5,139 nucleotides of DNA. Source: DATELY01 sp040513115 (GTDB taxonomy: Bacteria > Pseudomonadota > Gammaproteobacteria > Steroidobacterales > Steroidobacteraceae). The position numbers and the translations under genes are program-made. The notes beneath the pieces are model-generated. The model had not been told where the DNA came from, did not search any database, and worked only from the letters and a program-made list of their open reading frames with translations. Shown one piece after another: positions 1 to 5,139 of this stretch (position 1 is the first letter of the stretch; each line of letters begins with the position of its first letter). Location of the stretch: NCBI GenBank assembly GCA_040513115.1, contig JBEVDW010000345.1, forward strand, positions 1 to 5,139, in the 5' to 3' direction.

Positions 1-249
1 TACCCAACGGTCACTCGCGAGCCGTACCGCAATCGCGGCCGCCTGACCGACCTGATCGAAAGCGGTCAGCTCTTCAGTGACATCGGCTTGCCGCCGCTCG
101 ATCCGGCAGCAGACCGCGCGATGGCGTGTGGCAGCCCTGCCATGCTGAAGGATTGCTGCACACTCCTCGATGCGCGCGGCTTCCACATCTCGCGTCACAT
201 CGGCGAGCCGGGCGACTACGTCATCGAGCGAGCCTTCGTGGAGCGCTGA
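1..249 (+). CDS. fpr: Ferredoxin-NADP+ reductase, C-terminal fragment (5' end outside window)
   Basis: Frame 1 is open from the first base to TGA at 247-249 and gives 82 residues of a protein whose start lies left of the window. The segment contains ACGSPAMLKD (about residues 41-50 of the fragment), the Cys-Gly-Ser-Pro NADP(H)-binding motif of plant/bacterial-type ferredoxin-NADP+ reductases. It ends in GEPGDYVIERAFVER, the C-terminal tail I associate with the Azotobacter/Rhodobacter subclass; the E. coli-type enzyme ends differently. Family knowledge: this cytoplasmic FAD enzyme moves electrons between NADPH and ferredoxin or flavodoxin, supplying reductant to Fe-S enzymes and oxidative-stress defence. 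A TetR gene follows 14 bases after the stop on the same strand, so the two may be co-transcribed. The FAD-binding domain is not visible, so the symbol rests on the tail alone. Confidence 0.88.
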   Translation, partial: YPTVTREPYRNRGRLTDLIESGQLFSDIGLPPLDPAADRAMACGSPAMLKDCCTLLDARGFHISRHIGEPGDYVIERAFVER

Positions 250-263
250 AGAACAGCCAGCCG

Positions 264-872
264 ATGGCGTATATGCAGCGCACCGATGACGACGATGCAG
301 TCGTGCAACGCATCTTGAATGGCGCAGCCCAGTGTTTTCGTGGTACGGGGCTGCGCAAGACCTCCATGCTCGACATCGCGGAAGCCGCGGGCGTCGGCCG
401 GCAAACCGTCTACCGCCGCTTCGCCAACAAAGAAGCCATCATCGAATCGCTCTTCGAGCACCGCGTGCGCACGTTGTTGGAATCCATGACCAACAGATCG
501 CGCGCGGCGGTCGACATCGAAGACTTGATCATCGACACGAGTCTCGAGTGGGTGCAGCTGACCCAGCGCGATCTGGTGTTACGCGCGATCATCGATGACA
601 GCGATTCGCACGAAACGGAATTGTTCCTGGTCGGCGGACGCTCAGTGCTGCAACGGATCGCTGAGCAGATATGGGATCCGATCCTGGAGAGCGCGCGGGC
701 AGCAGGCAGCCTGCGTAATCTGACGAACAAGCAGGCGGTTCAATACGTGCGCGCCACACACTATCTCTTACACGTACGCGATGACCTGAAAGAACGCGAG
801 CGTGTCGAATTCGTCAAACACTCGCTCGTGACGACACTGATTCTGGACGCAAAGAACAAATACGCGAGATAA
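264..872 (+). CDS. TetR/AcrR-family transcriptional regulator
   Basis: This 202-residue protein has a typical TetR length. The N-terminal DNA-binding domain is clear. Helix 1 covers about residues 13-27 (VVQRILNGAAQCFRGTG). The helix-turn-helix covers about residues 33-53, with TSMLDIAEAAGVGRQTVYRR followed by the family-typical F-x-N-K-E (53-57). The remainder, about residues 60-202, is the variable helical ligand/dimer domain and gives no inducer clue. The frame stays open back to 126, but that stretch lies inside the reductase gene and translates to non-conserved Cys/His/Arg-rich sequence. I therefore take ATG 264; ATG 273 is a close alternative. Neither has a clear Shine-Dalgarno, only GAAGAA at 248-253, so translation may be coupled to the reductase stop 14 bases upstream. 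Family members act as dimeric repressors released by a small ligand. Likely targets are itself or neighbours, which is inference. Confidence 0.9.
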   Translation: MAYMQRTDDDDAVVQRILNGAAQCFRGTGLRKTSMLDIAEAAGVGRQTVYRRFANKEAIIESLFEHRVRTLLESMTNRSRAAVDIEDLIIDTSLEWVQLTQRDLVLRAIIDDSDSHETELFLVGGRSVLQRIAEQIWDPILESARAAGSLRNLTNKQAVQYVRATHYLLHVRDDLKERERVEFVKHSLVTTLILDAKNKYAR

Positions 873-878
873 CGGCGC

Positions 879-1253
879 TCAAGCGTCCGGAATGCTCACG
901 ACCACCGAGCCGTTCTCCTCGACCGCGTCGTACATCTTCAACGGCGCGGGCTTCTTGCCGAACGACAGCAGCGCATGACTCCACTTCGGCATGGCCAGCC
1001 CACCGAGTGCGCAGGCCCAATCCAGGTTCTCACCATTACGGACATCGAAGCGAGAACCGTGGAAAGGACACTGGATCACACCGCTCTGCAGCTTGCCTCG
1101 CGCCAACGGCAAGCCGACGTGCGGGCATTTGTTGGAGAATGCAGTGACCTTCCCCTGTGTGCGCGTCAGCAACACGGCCTTGCCGTCGATGTTCACGGCG
1201 AACACTTTGCCTTCGAGCACTGACGTGGCAGGCGCTACGGTGACTCGTTTCAT
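879..1253 (-). CDS. Small soluble Rieske [2Fe-2S] protein
   Basis: This 124-residue protein is essentially one Rieske domain. The cluster ligands are visible as C43-P-H45 (NKCPHVGLPL) and C62-P-F-H65 (QCPFHGSRFD), that is C-x-H, 16 residues, C-x2-H. The two extra disulfide cysteines of high-potential bc1 Rieske proteins are absent: the sequence is CPHVGL, not CTHLGC. That places it with low-potential Rieske ferredoxins, nitrite-reductase small-subunit-like proteins or Rieske oxygenase ferredoxins. From the ATG used here there is no signal peptide or membrane segment, so it should be cytoplasmic. The start at the complement of 1251-1253 is fixed by a strong GGGAGG seven bases upstream; the frame continues to 1433 but that extension looks non-coding. 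Role: a one-electron carrier with unknown partner. It converges on the TetR gene with 6 bases between stop codons, and a ferredoxin-NADP+ reductase lies just beyond, a plausible but unproven electron donor. Confidence 0.9.
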   Translation of the reverse strand: MKRVTVAPATSVLEGKVFAVNIDGKAVLLTRTQGKVTAFSNKCPHVGLPLARGKLQSGVIQCPFHGSRFDVRNGENLDWACALGGLAMPKWSHALLSFGKKPAPLKMYDAVEENGSVVVSIPDA

Positions 1254-1260
1254 TGTTCTT

Positions 1261-1266
1261 CCTCCC
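1261..1266 (-). promoter_or_regulatory. Shine-Dalgarno of the Rieske gene
   Basis: Read on the minus strand this is GGGAGG followed by AAGAACA and ATG, a near-consensus ribosome-binding site with 7-base spacing. It decides the start codon of the Rieske gene against the longer in-frame GTG at 1431-1433, and it is the strongest Shine-Dalgarno in the window. Confidence 0.8.
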
Positions 1267-1374
1267 AGGACAGTTGTGCCGCCCCGCCCTGCATCGTCAG
1301 ATTGCTCAGTTCGCGCATGGCGATTCCCGGAGCGTTGTGACTTGCTCGACCGGACGACGGATGACAGGAGTGTA

Positions 1375-1453
1375 TTCACGATGGCGGTAACCGCGCCAGC
1401 GAGGGACACGTGAAAACGCCTCCTCGACGACACGATTCCCTACGTGAATGCGC
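1375..1453. repeat. Spaced ACGTGAA half-sites, possible operator
   Basis: ACGTGAAnnCGC occurs at 1408-1419 and again at 1442-1453, a direct repeat with a 34-base period matching at 10 of 12 positions. An inverted copy of the core, TTCACG, lies at 1375-1380, exactly 34 bases before the first CGTGAA (1409-1414); the second CGTGAA is at 1443-1448. The first direct copy overlaps the palindrome CACGTG (1407-1412). Regularly spaced half-sites between divergent genes could bind a dimeric regulator, but the cores are short and chance is a real alternative. Confidence 0.25.
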
Positions 1454-1490
1454 TTAGCGGCTCCGTGCGTCAAGCCTCGAGTCTGTTCCG

Positions 1491-1496
1491 TATAGT
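1491..1496 (+). promoter_or_regulatory. Candidate -10 box for the glycosyltransferase gene
   Basis: TATAGT matches the TATAAT consensus at five of six positions. It is followed by CGGCGC and then the ATG of the glycosyltransferase, so a transcript starting 7 bases after the box would begin at or next to the start codon. The best -35 I can offer is GCGTCA at 1467-1472 (three of six, 18-base spacer), which is weak. No Shine-Dalgarno precedes the ATG, consistent with a leaderless mRNA. Confidence 0.35.
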
Positions 1497-1502
1497 CGGC
1501 GC

Positions 1503-2558
1503 ATGGAGATAGCGCAGATCGCTCCCTTGTATGAGGACGTACCGCCGAAGCTATATGGAGGCACAGAACGGGTCGTTGCACACCTGTGCGATGCCTTGGT
1601 GGAGCTGGGCCATCGCGTAACGTTGTTTGCGGCCGCCGATGCACGAACGAAAGCGGTGCTCGTCCCGTCTCGCGATTCGGCGATACGGCTCGACCCATCG
1701 CCACTCAAGTCTGACCTCGCGGCACACCTGAGCATGCTTCACGAGGTGCGACGGCGAGCCCAGCAGTTCGACATCCTGCACTTTCATCTCGATCTGATTC
1801 ATTACCCGATGTTCGAGATGCTCGCGGACAGGACGGTCACCACGATGCATGGACGCCTGGATCTCAAGGATCTGCCGCCCGTGCACTTTCAGTGGCCACA
1901 GTTTGGCTTGGTGTCGATTTCCAACGAGCAACGCAGACCCATGCCCTTCGCCCACTGGCTTGCAACCGTGCCGCATGGGTTGCCGCGGACGCTGTATCGC
2001 TACTGTGCGCAACCCCGCCGCGACTACCTGGCCTTCATCGGGCGCATGTCGCCGGAGAAGCAGCCGGATCGAGCAATTCGCATCGCGCAGCGCGTCGGCA
2101 TTCCGTTGAAGATGGCAGCGAAAGTGGATGCCGTGGATACCGTCTACTTCGATCGGGTAGTCAGGCCATTGCTGGCTGATCCGCTCGTCGAGTTCATCGG
2201 TGAGATTGGTGACGATCGCAAAGCGGAGTTTCTCGGCAATGCAGTCGCACTCCTGTTTCCGATCGACTGGCCGGAGCCGTTCGGCTTGGTGATGATTGAA
2301 GCGATGGCGTGCGGCACGCCGGTGATCGCATGGAACTGCGGATCCGTACCGGAGGTGATCGTCGACGGCGTCAGCGGTTGTCTGGTCGATTCGGAGGACG
2401 AAGCCGTCGCAGCCATCGAGCGCGTGCGTCGCTTGGATCGGCGTCGTGTGCGCGCCGAATTTGAAGCGCGCTTTACCTCGATCTCGATGGCGCGCGCATA
2501 CCTCGACGTCTATCGCAAGCGCATCAGCACGAGCACGGACTCGCGACGTCGCGCCTGA
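1503..2558 (+). CDS. GT4-family glycosyltransferase (GT-B fold)
   Basis: The protein has 351 residues, normal for a GT4 enzyme. The N-terminal Rossmann half opens with MEIAQIAPLYEDVPPKLYGG, and the glycine-rich acceptor-side loop YGGTERV is at residues 18-24. The C-terminal half begins near residue 175 with FIGRMSPEKQPDRAI (178-192), where Arg181 and Lys186 match the basic residues that contact the donor nucleotide's phosphates. The retaining-GT4 E-x7-E motif is EPFGLVMIE (Glu258 and Glu266), followed by AMACGTPVIA. There is no signal peptide or membrane helix, so it should be a cytoplasmic enzyme moving a sugar from a nucleotide donor; neither donor nor acceptor can be read from the sequence. 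The start is ATG 1503, which places the conserved strand at the extreme N-terminus; no Shine-Dalgarno is visible. A debranching-like glycosidase follows on the same strand, and I recall this pairing in other bacteria, which suggests a shared glucan or glycoside pathway. Confidence 0.9.
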   Translation: MEIAQIAPLYEDVPPKLYGGTERVVAHLCDALVELGHRVTLFAAADARTKAVLVPSRDSAIRLDPSPLKSDLAAHLSMLHEVRRRAQQFDILHFHLDLIHYPMFEMLADRTVTTMHGRLDLKDLPPVHFQWPQFGLVSISNEQRRPMPFAHWLATVPHGLPRTLYRYCAQPRRDYLAFIGRMSPEKQPDRAIRIAQRVGIPLKMAAKVDAVDTVYFDRVVRPLLADPLVEFIGEIGDDRKAEFLGNAVALLFPIDWPEPFGLVMIEAMACGTPVIAWNCGSVPEVIVDGVSGCLVDSEDEAVAAIERVRRLDRRRVRAEFEARFTSISMARAYLDVYRKRISTSTDSRRRA

Positions 2559-2629
2559 GGTGTTTCTCTGACTTGATCCGTAGCGGGGACCACCGGACGC
2601 TTGCGGACACACCATCGTCCGATGCTTAC

Positions 2630-2634
2630 GAGGA
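2630..2634 (+). promoter_or_regulatory. Possible Shine-Dalgarno deciding the debranching-enzyme start
   Basis: GAGGA lies 4 bases before ATG 2639, rather close but usable. A competing site, GAGGTG at 2557-2562, overlaps the glycosyltransferase stop codon and lies 10 bases before an in-frame TTG at 2573. The choice between the two starts is therefore open; protein alignment favours ATG 2639. Confidence 0.4.
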
Positions 2635-2638
2635 TCGT

Positions 2639-4765
2639 ATGAGCCTAGCCGATGACGCCCACGAGAAACGCGGATTACTCCCCCGCTTCACGCTCAAGGA
2701 TGGCAACAGCTTCCTGCTCACGGACGCACTGGGTGACATCCACAGTAGCGACGACGGGCTGTTCACGGATGACACACGCATGCTGTCGCGCTTCGAGCTC
2801 GCGATCGCCGGACGACGGCCGTCTCTGCTCGGCGCTGCGATCAACCACGACAACACGCTGTTCACTTCGCATCTCACGAACACACCGCTCACTGCGCCGG
2901 GCGAGCTTTCGATTCCTCAGGGCGTCATACATATCGAGCGCAGTCGCTTGTTGCACGAAGATCGTATGTATGAGCGTTTGCGTCTGACGAATTTCGGCGA
3001 GTACGAGGTCGAGGTACCGTTGAAGTTCGTCTTCGCCGCTGACTTCGCCGACATCTTCGAAGTGCAAGGTCACGTACGCAAGCAGCGCGGTACGTTCCTA
3101 CCGCCGGGTGCTGGCGATTGCGGGGTCTCCATGGTGTATCGGGGGCTGGATGAGAAAGTGCGGTCCACGTGCATCGAGTTCTCGCGTACGCCGGCGACCC
3201 TGTCACCGCGAGAAGCCGAGTTCCGCTTCGTCATGCCGCGTGGCACCCAGGCGGAGTTGTTCATCGAAGCCGGTGCGGAACATGCGAAACCCTCGCCGGA
3301 CCGGTTCGGCAATGCCTCAGAGGGGTTGATTACGAGCATGCACGAGCGGCTGCGCCAGGGCGCGACGATCGACAGCTCGGGTCGCTTGTTCAATCAATGG
3401 ATCGAGAAGTCCCGCTCGGATCTGGCGCTGCTGACGACGCCCCTCAGGACGGGTCCTTATCCGTACGCCGGCATTCCGTGGTTTGCCACGCAGTTCGGCC
3501 GCGACGCGATCATTACGGCCTTGCAAACCCTGTGGATCAATCCCGCGTTGGCCGCAGGCGTGCTGCGCTTTCTGGCATCGACACAGGCGACCGAGGAATC
3601 GACATTCCGCGACTCGGAGCCGGGCAAGATCATGCACGAGATGCGGCGCGGGGAAATGGCCGCGCTGCGCGAAGTGCCATTCGGTTGTTACTACGGGGGT
3701 GTCGACACGACACCGCTCTTCGTCATGCTGGCCGGGGCCTATGAAGAGCGCACCGGCGAGCGCACTCTGGTGGATGAGATTTGGCCCAACCTTCTCGCGG
3801 CGACTGCATGGATCGAACGTCGGCTCGCTTCCAGCCCCATCGGCTTCCTCGACTATGCCCGGGGCGAGCGCAGCGGCCTGGTGAATCAAGCCTGGAAGGA
3901 CAGTCACGACTCGATGTTTCACGCCGATGGACGATTCCCGAAAGGTCCTTTGGCGGTGGTCGAAGTGCAGGGCTATGCGTACGCGGCGCTGCGCGCGATG
4001 GGACAACTTGCTGGGCGCCGAGGCAATGAACAGCGCGGCGCCGAGTGGCACACCAAGGCGGAACGCTTGCGCGCTGATATCGAGTCGCGGTTCTGGGTTC
4101 CGGAGATGAACTATTACGCGATCGCGCTGGATGGCGATGGCGAGCCGTGTCGCGTCTACGGGTCCAATGCGGGACATCTGTTGTACTGCGGCGTACCGAG
4201 CGAAGAGCGTGCTGCCATCGTCACGGCACAGTTGTTATCCAGCCGCTTCTGCAGCGGATGGGGCATCCGCACGCTGGCCGAAGGCGAGGTGCGTTACAAC
4301 CCGATGTCGTACCACAACGGGTCCGTCTGGCCGCACGACACGTCGTTGTGTGCTGCGGGCATTTCGCGCTATGGCGGACGTACCAGCGTCACGCAGATTC
4401 TGAATGAGATCTTCGAGACGGCAGTCCACTTCAACATGCGACTGCCCGAGCTGCACTGCGGTTTCCCGCGCATCGCGGGGCAAGGACCTGCGCCCTATCC
4501 GGTCGCCTGCTTACCGCAGGCGTGGGCTTCGGGGACTGCCTTTTTGCTGCTGCAAGCTTGTCTGGGCGTTCAGATCGACGGCGCACGCAAGGAAGTGCAC
4601 GTAGTGCAGCCCGTGCTGCCCCCCGACATCGATGCGTTGTTCGTTCACGATTTACCCGTCAATGGCGGGACGATCGATCTGGAGTTTCGCCGCCTCGATG
4701 AGCATGTAGTGGTAGTGCCGATGCGGCACATTGCGAATGGCGTGAGCGTGCTGGGACACCTCTGA
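2639..4765 (+). CDS. Amylo-alpha-1,6-glucosidase / glycogen-debranching-like glycosidase
   Basis: From ATG 2639 the protein has 708 residues. The N-terminal beta-rich domain (bis-type glycogen-debranching N domain, about residues 16-220) starts with FTLKDGNSFLLTDALGDI, then DDGLFTDDTRMLSR. The C-terminal (alpha/alpha)6-barrel glycosidase domain (about 250-690) carries YAGIPWFATQFGRDAII (Arg288, Asp289), NQAWKDSHDS (416-425, Asp421), GWGIRTL (540-546) and NPMSYHNGSVWPHD (554-567), the conserved blocks of this family. The acidic residues in these blocks are the likely catalytic candidates, but I cannot assign acid and base. There is no signal peptide, so it is probably cytoplasmic. The family is annotated as hydrolysing alpha-1,6-glucosyl branches; related (alpha/alpha)6 enzymes cleave small glycosides such as glucosylglycerate, so the substrate is uncertain. 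An in-frame TTG at 2573 would add 22 non-conserved residues and leave 14 bases after the glycosyltransferase stop. Both genes probably form one operon. Confidence 0.9.
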   Translation: MSLADDAHEKRGLLPRFTLKDGNSFLLTDALGDIHSSDDGLFTDDTRMLSRFELAIAGRRPSLLGAAINHDNTLFTSHLTNTPLTAPGELSIPQGVIHIERSRLLHEDRMYERLRLTNFGEYEVEVPLKFVFAADFADIFEVQGHVRKQRGTFLPPGAGDCGVSMVYRGLDEKVRSTCIEFSRTPATLSPREAEFRFVMPRGTQAELFIEAGAEHAKPSPDRFGNASEGLITSMHERLRQGATIDSSGRLFNQWIEKSRSDLALLTTPLRTGPYPYAGIPWFATQFGRDAIITALQTLWINPALAAGVLRFLASTQATEESTFRDSEPGKIMHEMRRGEMAALREVPFGCYYGGVDTTPLFVMLAGAYEERTGERTLVDEIWPNLLAATAWIERRLASSPIGFLDYARGERSGLVNQAWKDSHDSMFHADGRFPKGPLAVVEVQGYAYAALRAMGQLAGRRGNEQRGAEWHTKAERLRADIESRFWVPEMNYYAIALDGDGEPCRVYGSNAGHLLYCGVPSEERAAIVTAQLLSSRFCSGWGIRTLAEGEVRYNPMSYHNGSVWPHDTSLCAAGISRYGGRTSVTQILNEIFETAVHFNMRLPELHCGFPRIAGQGPAPYPVACLPQAWASGTAFLLLQACLGVQIDGARKEVHVVQPVLPPDIDALFVHDLPVNGGTIDLEFRRLDEHVVVVPMRHIANGVSVLGHL

Positions 4766-4794
4766 CCGCCAAACCGACTCAAGCGACAAGTGAC

Positions 4795-4824
4795 AACTCT
4801 CCCTCGCTTGCGCGAGGGAGAGTT
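4795..4824. terminator. Perfect 13-bp hairpin between convergent genes
   Basis: AACTCTCCCTCGC, loop TTGC, GCGAGGGAGAGTT: a perfect 13-bp inverted repeat with a 4-base loop, centred in the 70-base gap between the debranching-like gene (stop at 4765) and the receptor gene (stop at 4836-4838 on the other strand). It can fold in either transcript, so a shared bidirectional role in termination or 3'-end protection is likely. Neither side has a T-run, so it is not a textbook intrinsic terminator. The CTCTCCCTCGC-type sequence also resembles intergenic REP-like hairpins that I recall as abundant in some proteobacterial genomes. Confidence 0.6.
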
Positions 4825-4835
4825 ACGGCAATGGC

Positions 4836-5139
4836 TTACTTGAAACTGGATGTCAGCGTGATGCCGTACTGTCGTGGAGGCGCGGGTACGTTCTTCGTGA
4901 CCGTAGCCGTCTCGTTCGCGAACGACCAGTAAGTCTCGTCGTTGAGGTTCTTGCCCCACAGACGCACGCTCCACTTCTCGTCCGACGAATACCAGGTGAT
5001 CGACGCGTTCACGATGCTGTACGTGTCCTGGTGGTTGTTATCGCTATCGCTCGGCGGAAGTTGTCCGTGACCGTTGTCTGCGTCGGCGAAGTAGTCACCC
5101 GAGTAGTAGTAGTTCACCGTGAAGTCGAGATCGCCCGAC
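4836..5139 (-). CDS. TonB-dependent outer-membrane receptor, C-terminal fragment (5' end outside window)
   Basis: The minus-strand frame is open from the right edge to TAA (complement of 4836-4838) and gives 100 residues with no real start inside the window; an internal GTG at 5115-5117 is not a plausible start. The fragment shows the closing beta-barrel strands of TonB-dependent receptors: alternating strands such as LDFTVNYYYSGDYF, a SIVNASITWYSSDEKWSVRL strand pair, then WGKNLNDETYW, matching the common GxNLxDxxY pattern. It ends in PPRQYGITLTSSFK, the terminal strand with its near-final aromatic Phe recognised by the barrel-assembly machinery. Such receptors import siderophores, cobalamin, oligosaccharides or aromatic compounds using TonB energy; the plug domain that might hint at a ligand is outside the window. 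The gene converges on the debranching-like gene across the 13-bp hairpin. A link to carbohydrate uptake is possible but unsupported. Confidence 0.85.
   Translation of the reverse strand, partial: SGDLDFTVNYYYSGDYFADADNGHGQLPPSDSDNNHQDTYSIVNASITWYSSDEKWSVRLWGKNLNDETYWSFANETATVTKNVPAPPRQYGITLTSSFK

Larger units (their letters stand above)
1254..1502. other. Divergent intergenic region between the Rieske and glycosyltransferase genes
   Basis: These 249 bases must hold the promoters of two divergent transcription units. Visible contents are the Rieske Shine-Dalgarno at its left end; the palindrome GCGGTAACCGC at 1384-1394; the repeated ACGTGAA half-sites listed separately; and the TATAGT box at 1491-1496. 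On the minus strand TTGACG (complement of 1468-1473) resembles a -35 hexamer for the Rieske gene, but no good -10 follows at 16-18 bases (only CATTCA-like sequence at 17), so I do not call a promoter there. I found no convincing small gene or RNA. Confidence 0.55.

Noticed and set aside
126..263. In-frame 46-residue N-terminal extension of the TetR protein starting at ATG 126
   Set aside because: It overlaps the clearly coding C-terminus of the ferredoxin-NADP+ reductase in another frame, and its translation is Cys/His/Arg-rich and unlike any TetR N-terminus.
879..1253. Rieske subunit of a cytochrome bc1 complex
   Set aside because: The disulfide cysteines flanking the cluster ligands and the N-terminal membrane anchor of that subunit are missing.
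991..1413. Plus-strand open frame (140 codons) across the Rieske gene and intergenic region
   Set aside because: It is opposite the Rieske cluster-binding motifs and has no recognisable domain; its Arg/Pro/Ser/Thr-rich composition is typical of a shadow frame.
1551..2615. Long minus-strand open frame (354 codons) opposite the glycosyltransferase
   Set aside because: It is an antisense shadow of a gene with clear GT4 motifs; the translation is rich in Arg, His and Cys without domain-like pattern. GC-rich coding DNA commonly leaves such frames open.
3317..4177. Minus-strand open frame (286 codons) opposite the debranching-like gene
   Set aside because: Antisense shadow of conserved glycosidase motifs, with low-complexity Arg/Ala/Gln-rich translation and no ribosome-binding site or recognisable family.
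1..5139. CRISPR array, tRNA/rRNA, insertion sequence, phage genes or a defence system
   Set aside because: No regularly spaced long repeats, no cloverleaf-like segment, no transposase or integrase motifs and no terminal inverted repeats were seen. Nearly all bases are occupied by recognisable metabolic, regulatory or receptor genes.

Overview
The window reads as chromosomal DNA from a GC-rich Gram-negative proteobacterium. I judge it about 60% G+C by eye. The Gram-negative call rests on a TonB-dependent outer-membrane receptor tail at the right edge. The proteobacterial call rests on a ferredoxin-NADP+ reductase C-terminus at the left edge that resembles the Azotobacter/Rhodobacter subclass. 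A gammaproteobacterium is my best guess, but the genus cannot be fixed from this sequence.

Left block (1-1253), redox and regulation. The last 82 residues of a ferredoxin-NADP+ reductase are followed 14 bases later by a TetR/AcrR-type repressor on the same strand. Facing them, with only 6 bases between the stop codons, is a small soluble Rieske [2Fe-2S] protein on the minus strand. The reductase and the Rieske protein could belong to one electron-transfer theme, with the TetR protein as a local regulator, but this is inferred from position only.

Middle (1254-1502). This 249-base divergent intergenic region carries the strong ribosome-binding site of the Rieske gene, several short repeated and inverted half-sites, and a TATAGT box placed so that the glycosyltransferase mRNA could be leaderless.

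Right block (1503-4765), carbohydrate metabolism. A GT4-family glycosyltransferase is followed on the same strand by a large amylo-alpha-1,6-glucosidase/glycogen-debranching-like protein (bis-type N-terminal domain plus an (alpha/alpha)6-barrel glycosidase domain). They probably form a two-gene operon in which one enzyme makes and the other trims or hydrolyses a glucan or a small glycoside. The exact substrate is unknown.

Right edge (4766-5139). A perfect 13-bp-stem hairpin lies between the debranching-like gene and a convergent, truncated TonB-dependent receptor on the minus strand.

I saw no tRNA, rRNA, CRISPR array, insertion sequence or prophage signal. This is mostly ordinary housekeeping/accessory metabolism. 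The points worth a second look are the functionally unassigned glycosyltransferase/glycosidase pair, the possible leaderless promoter and the structured divergent intergenic region.
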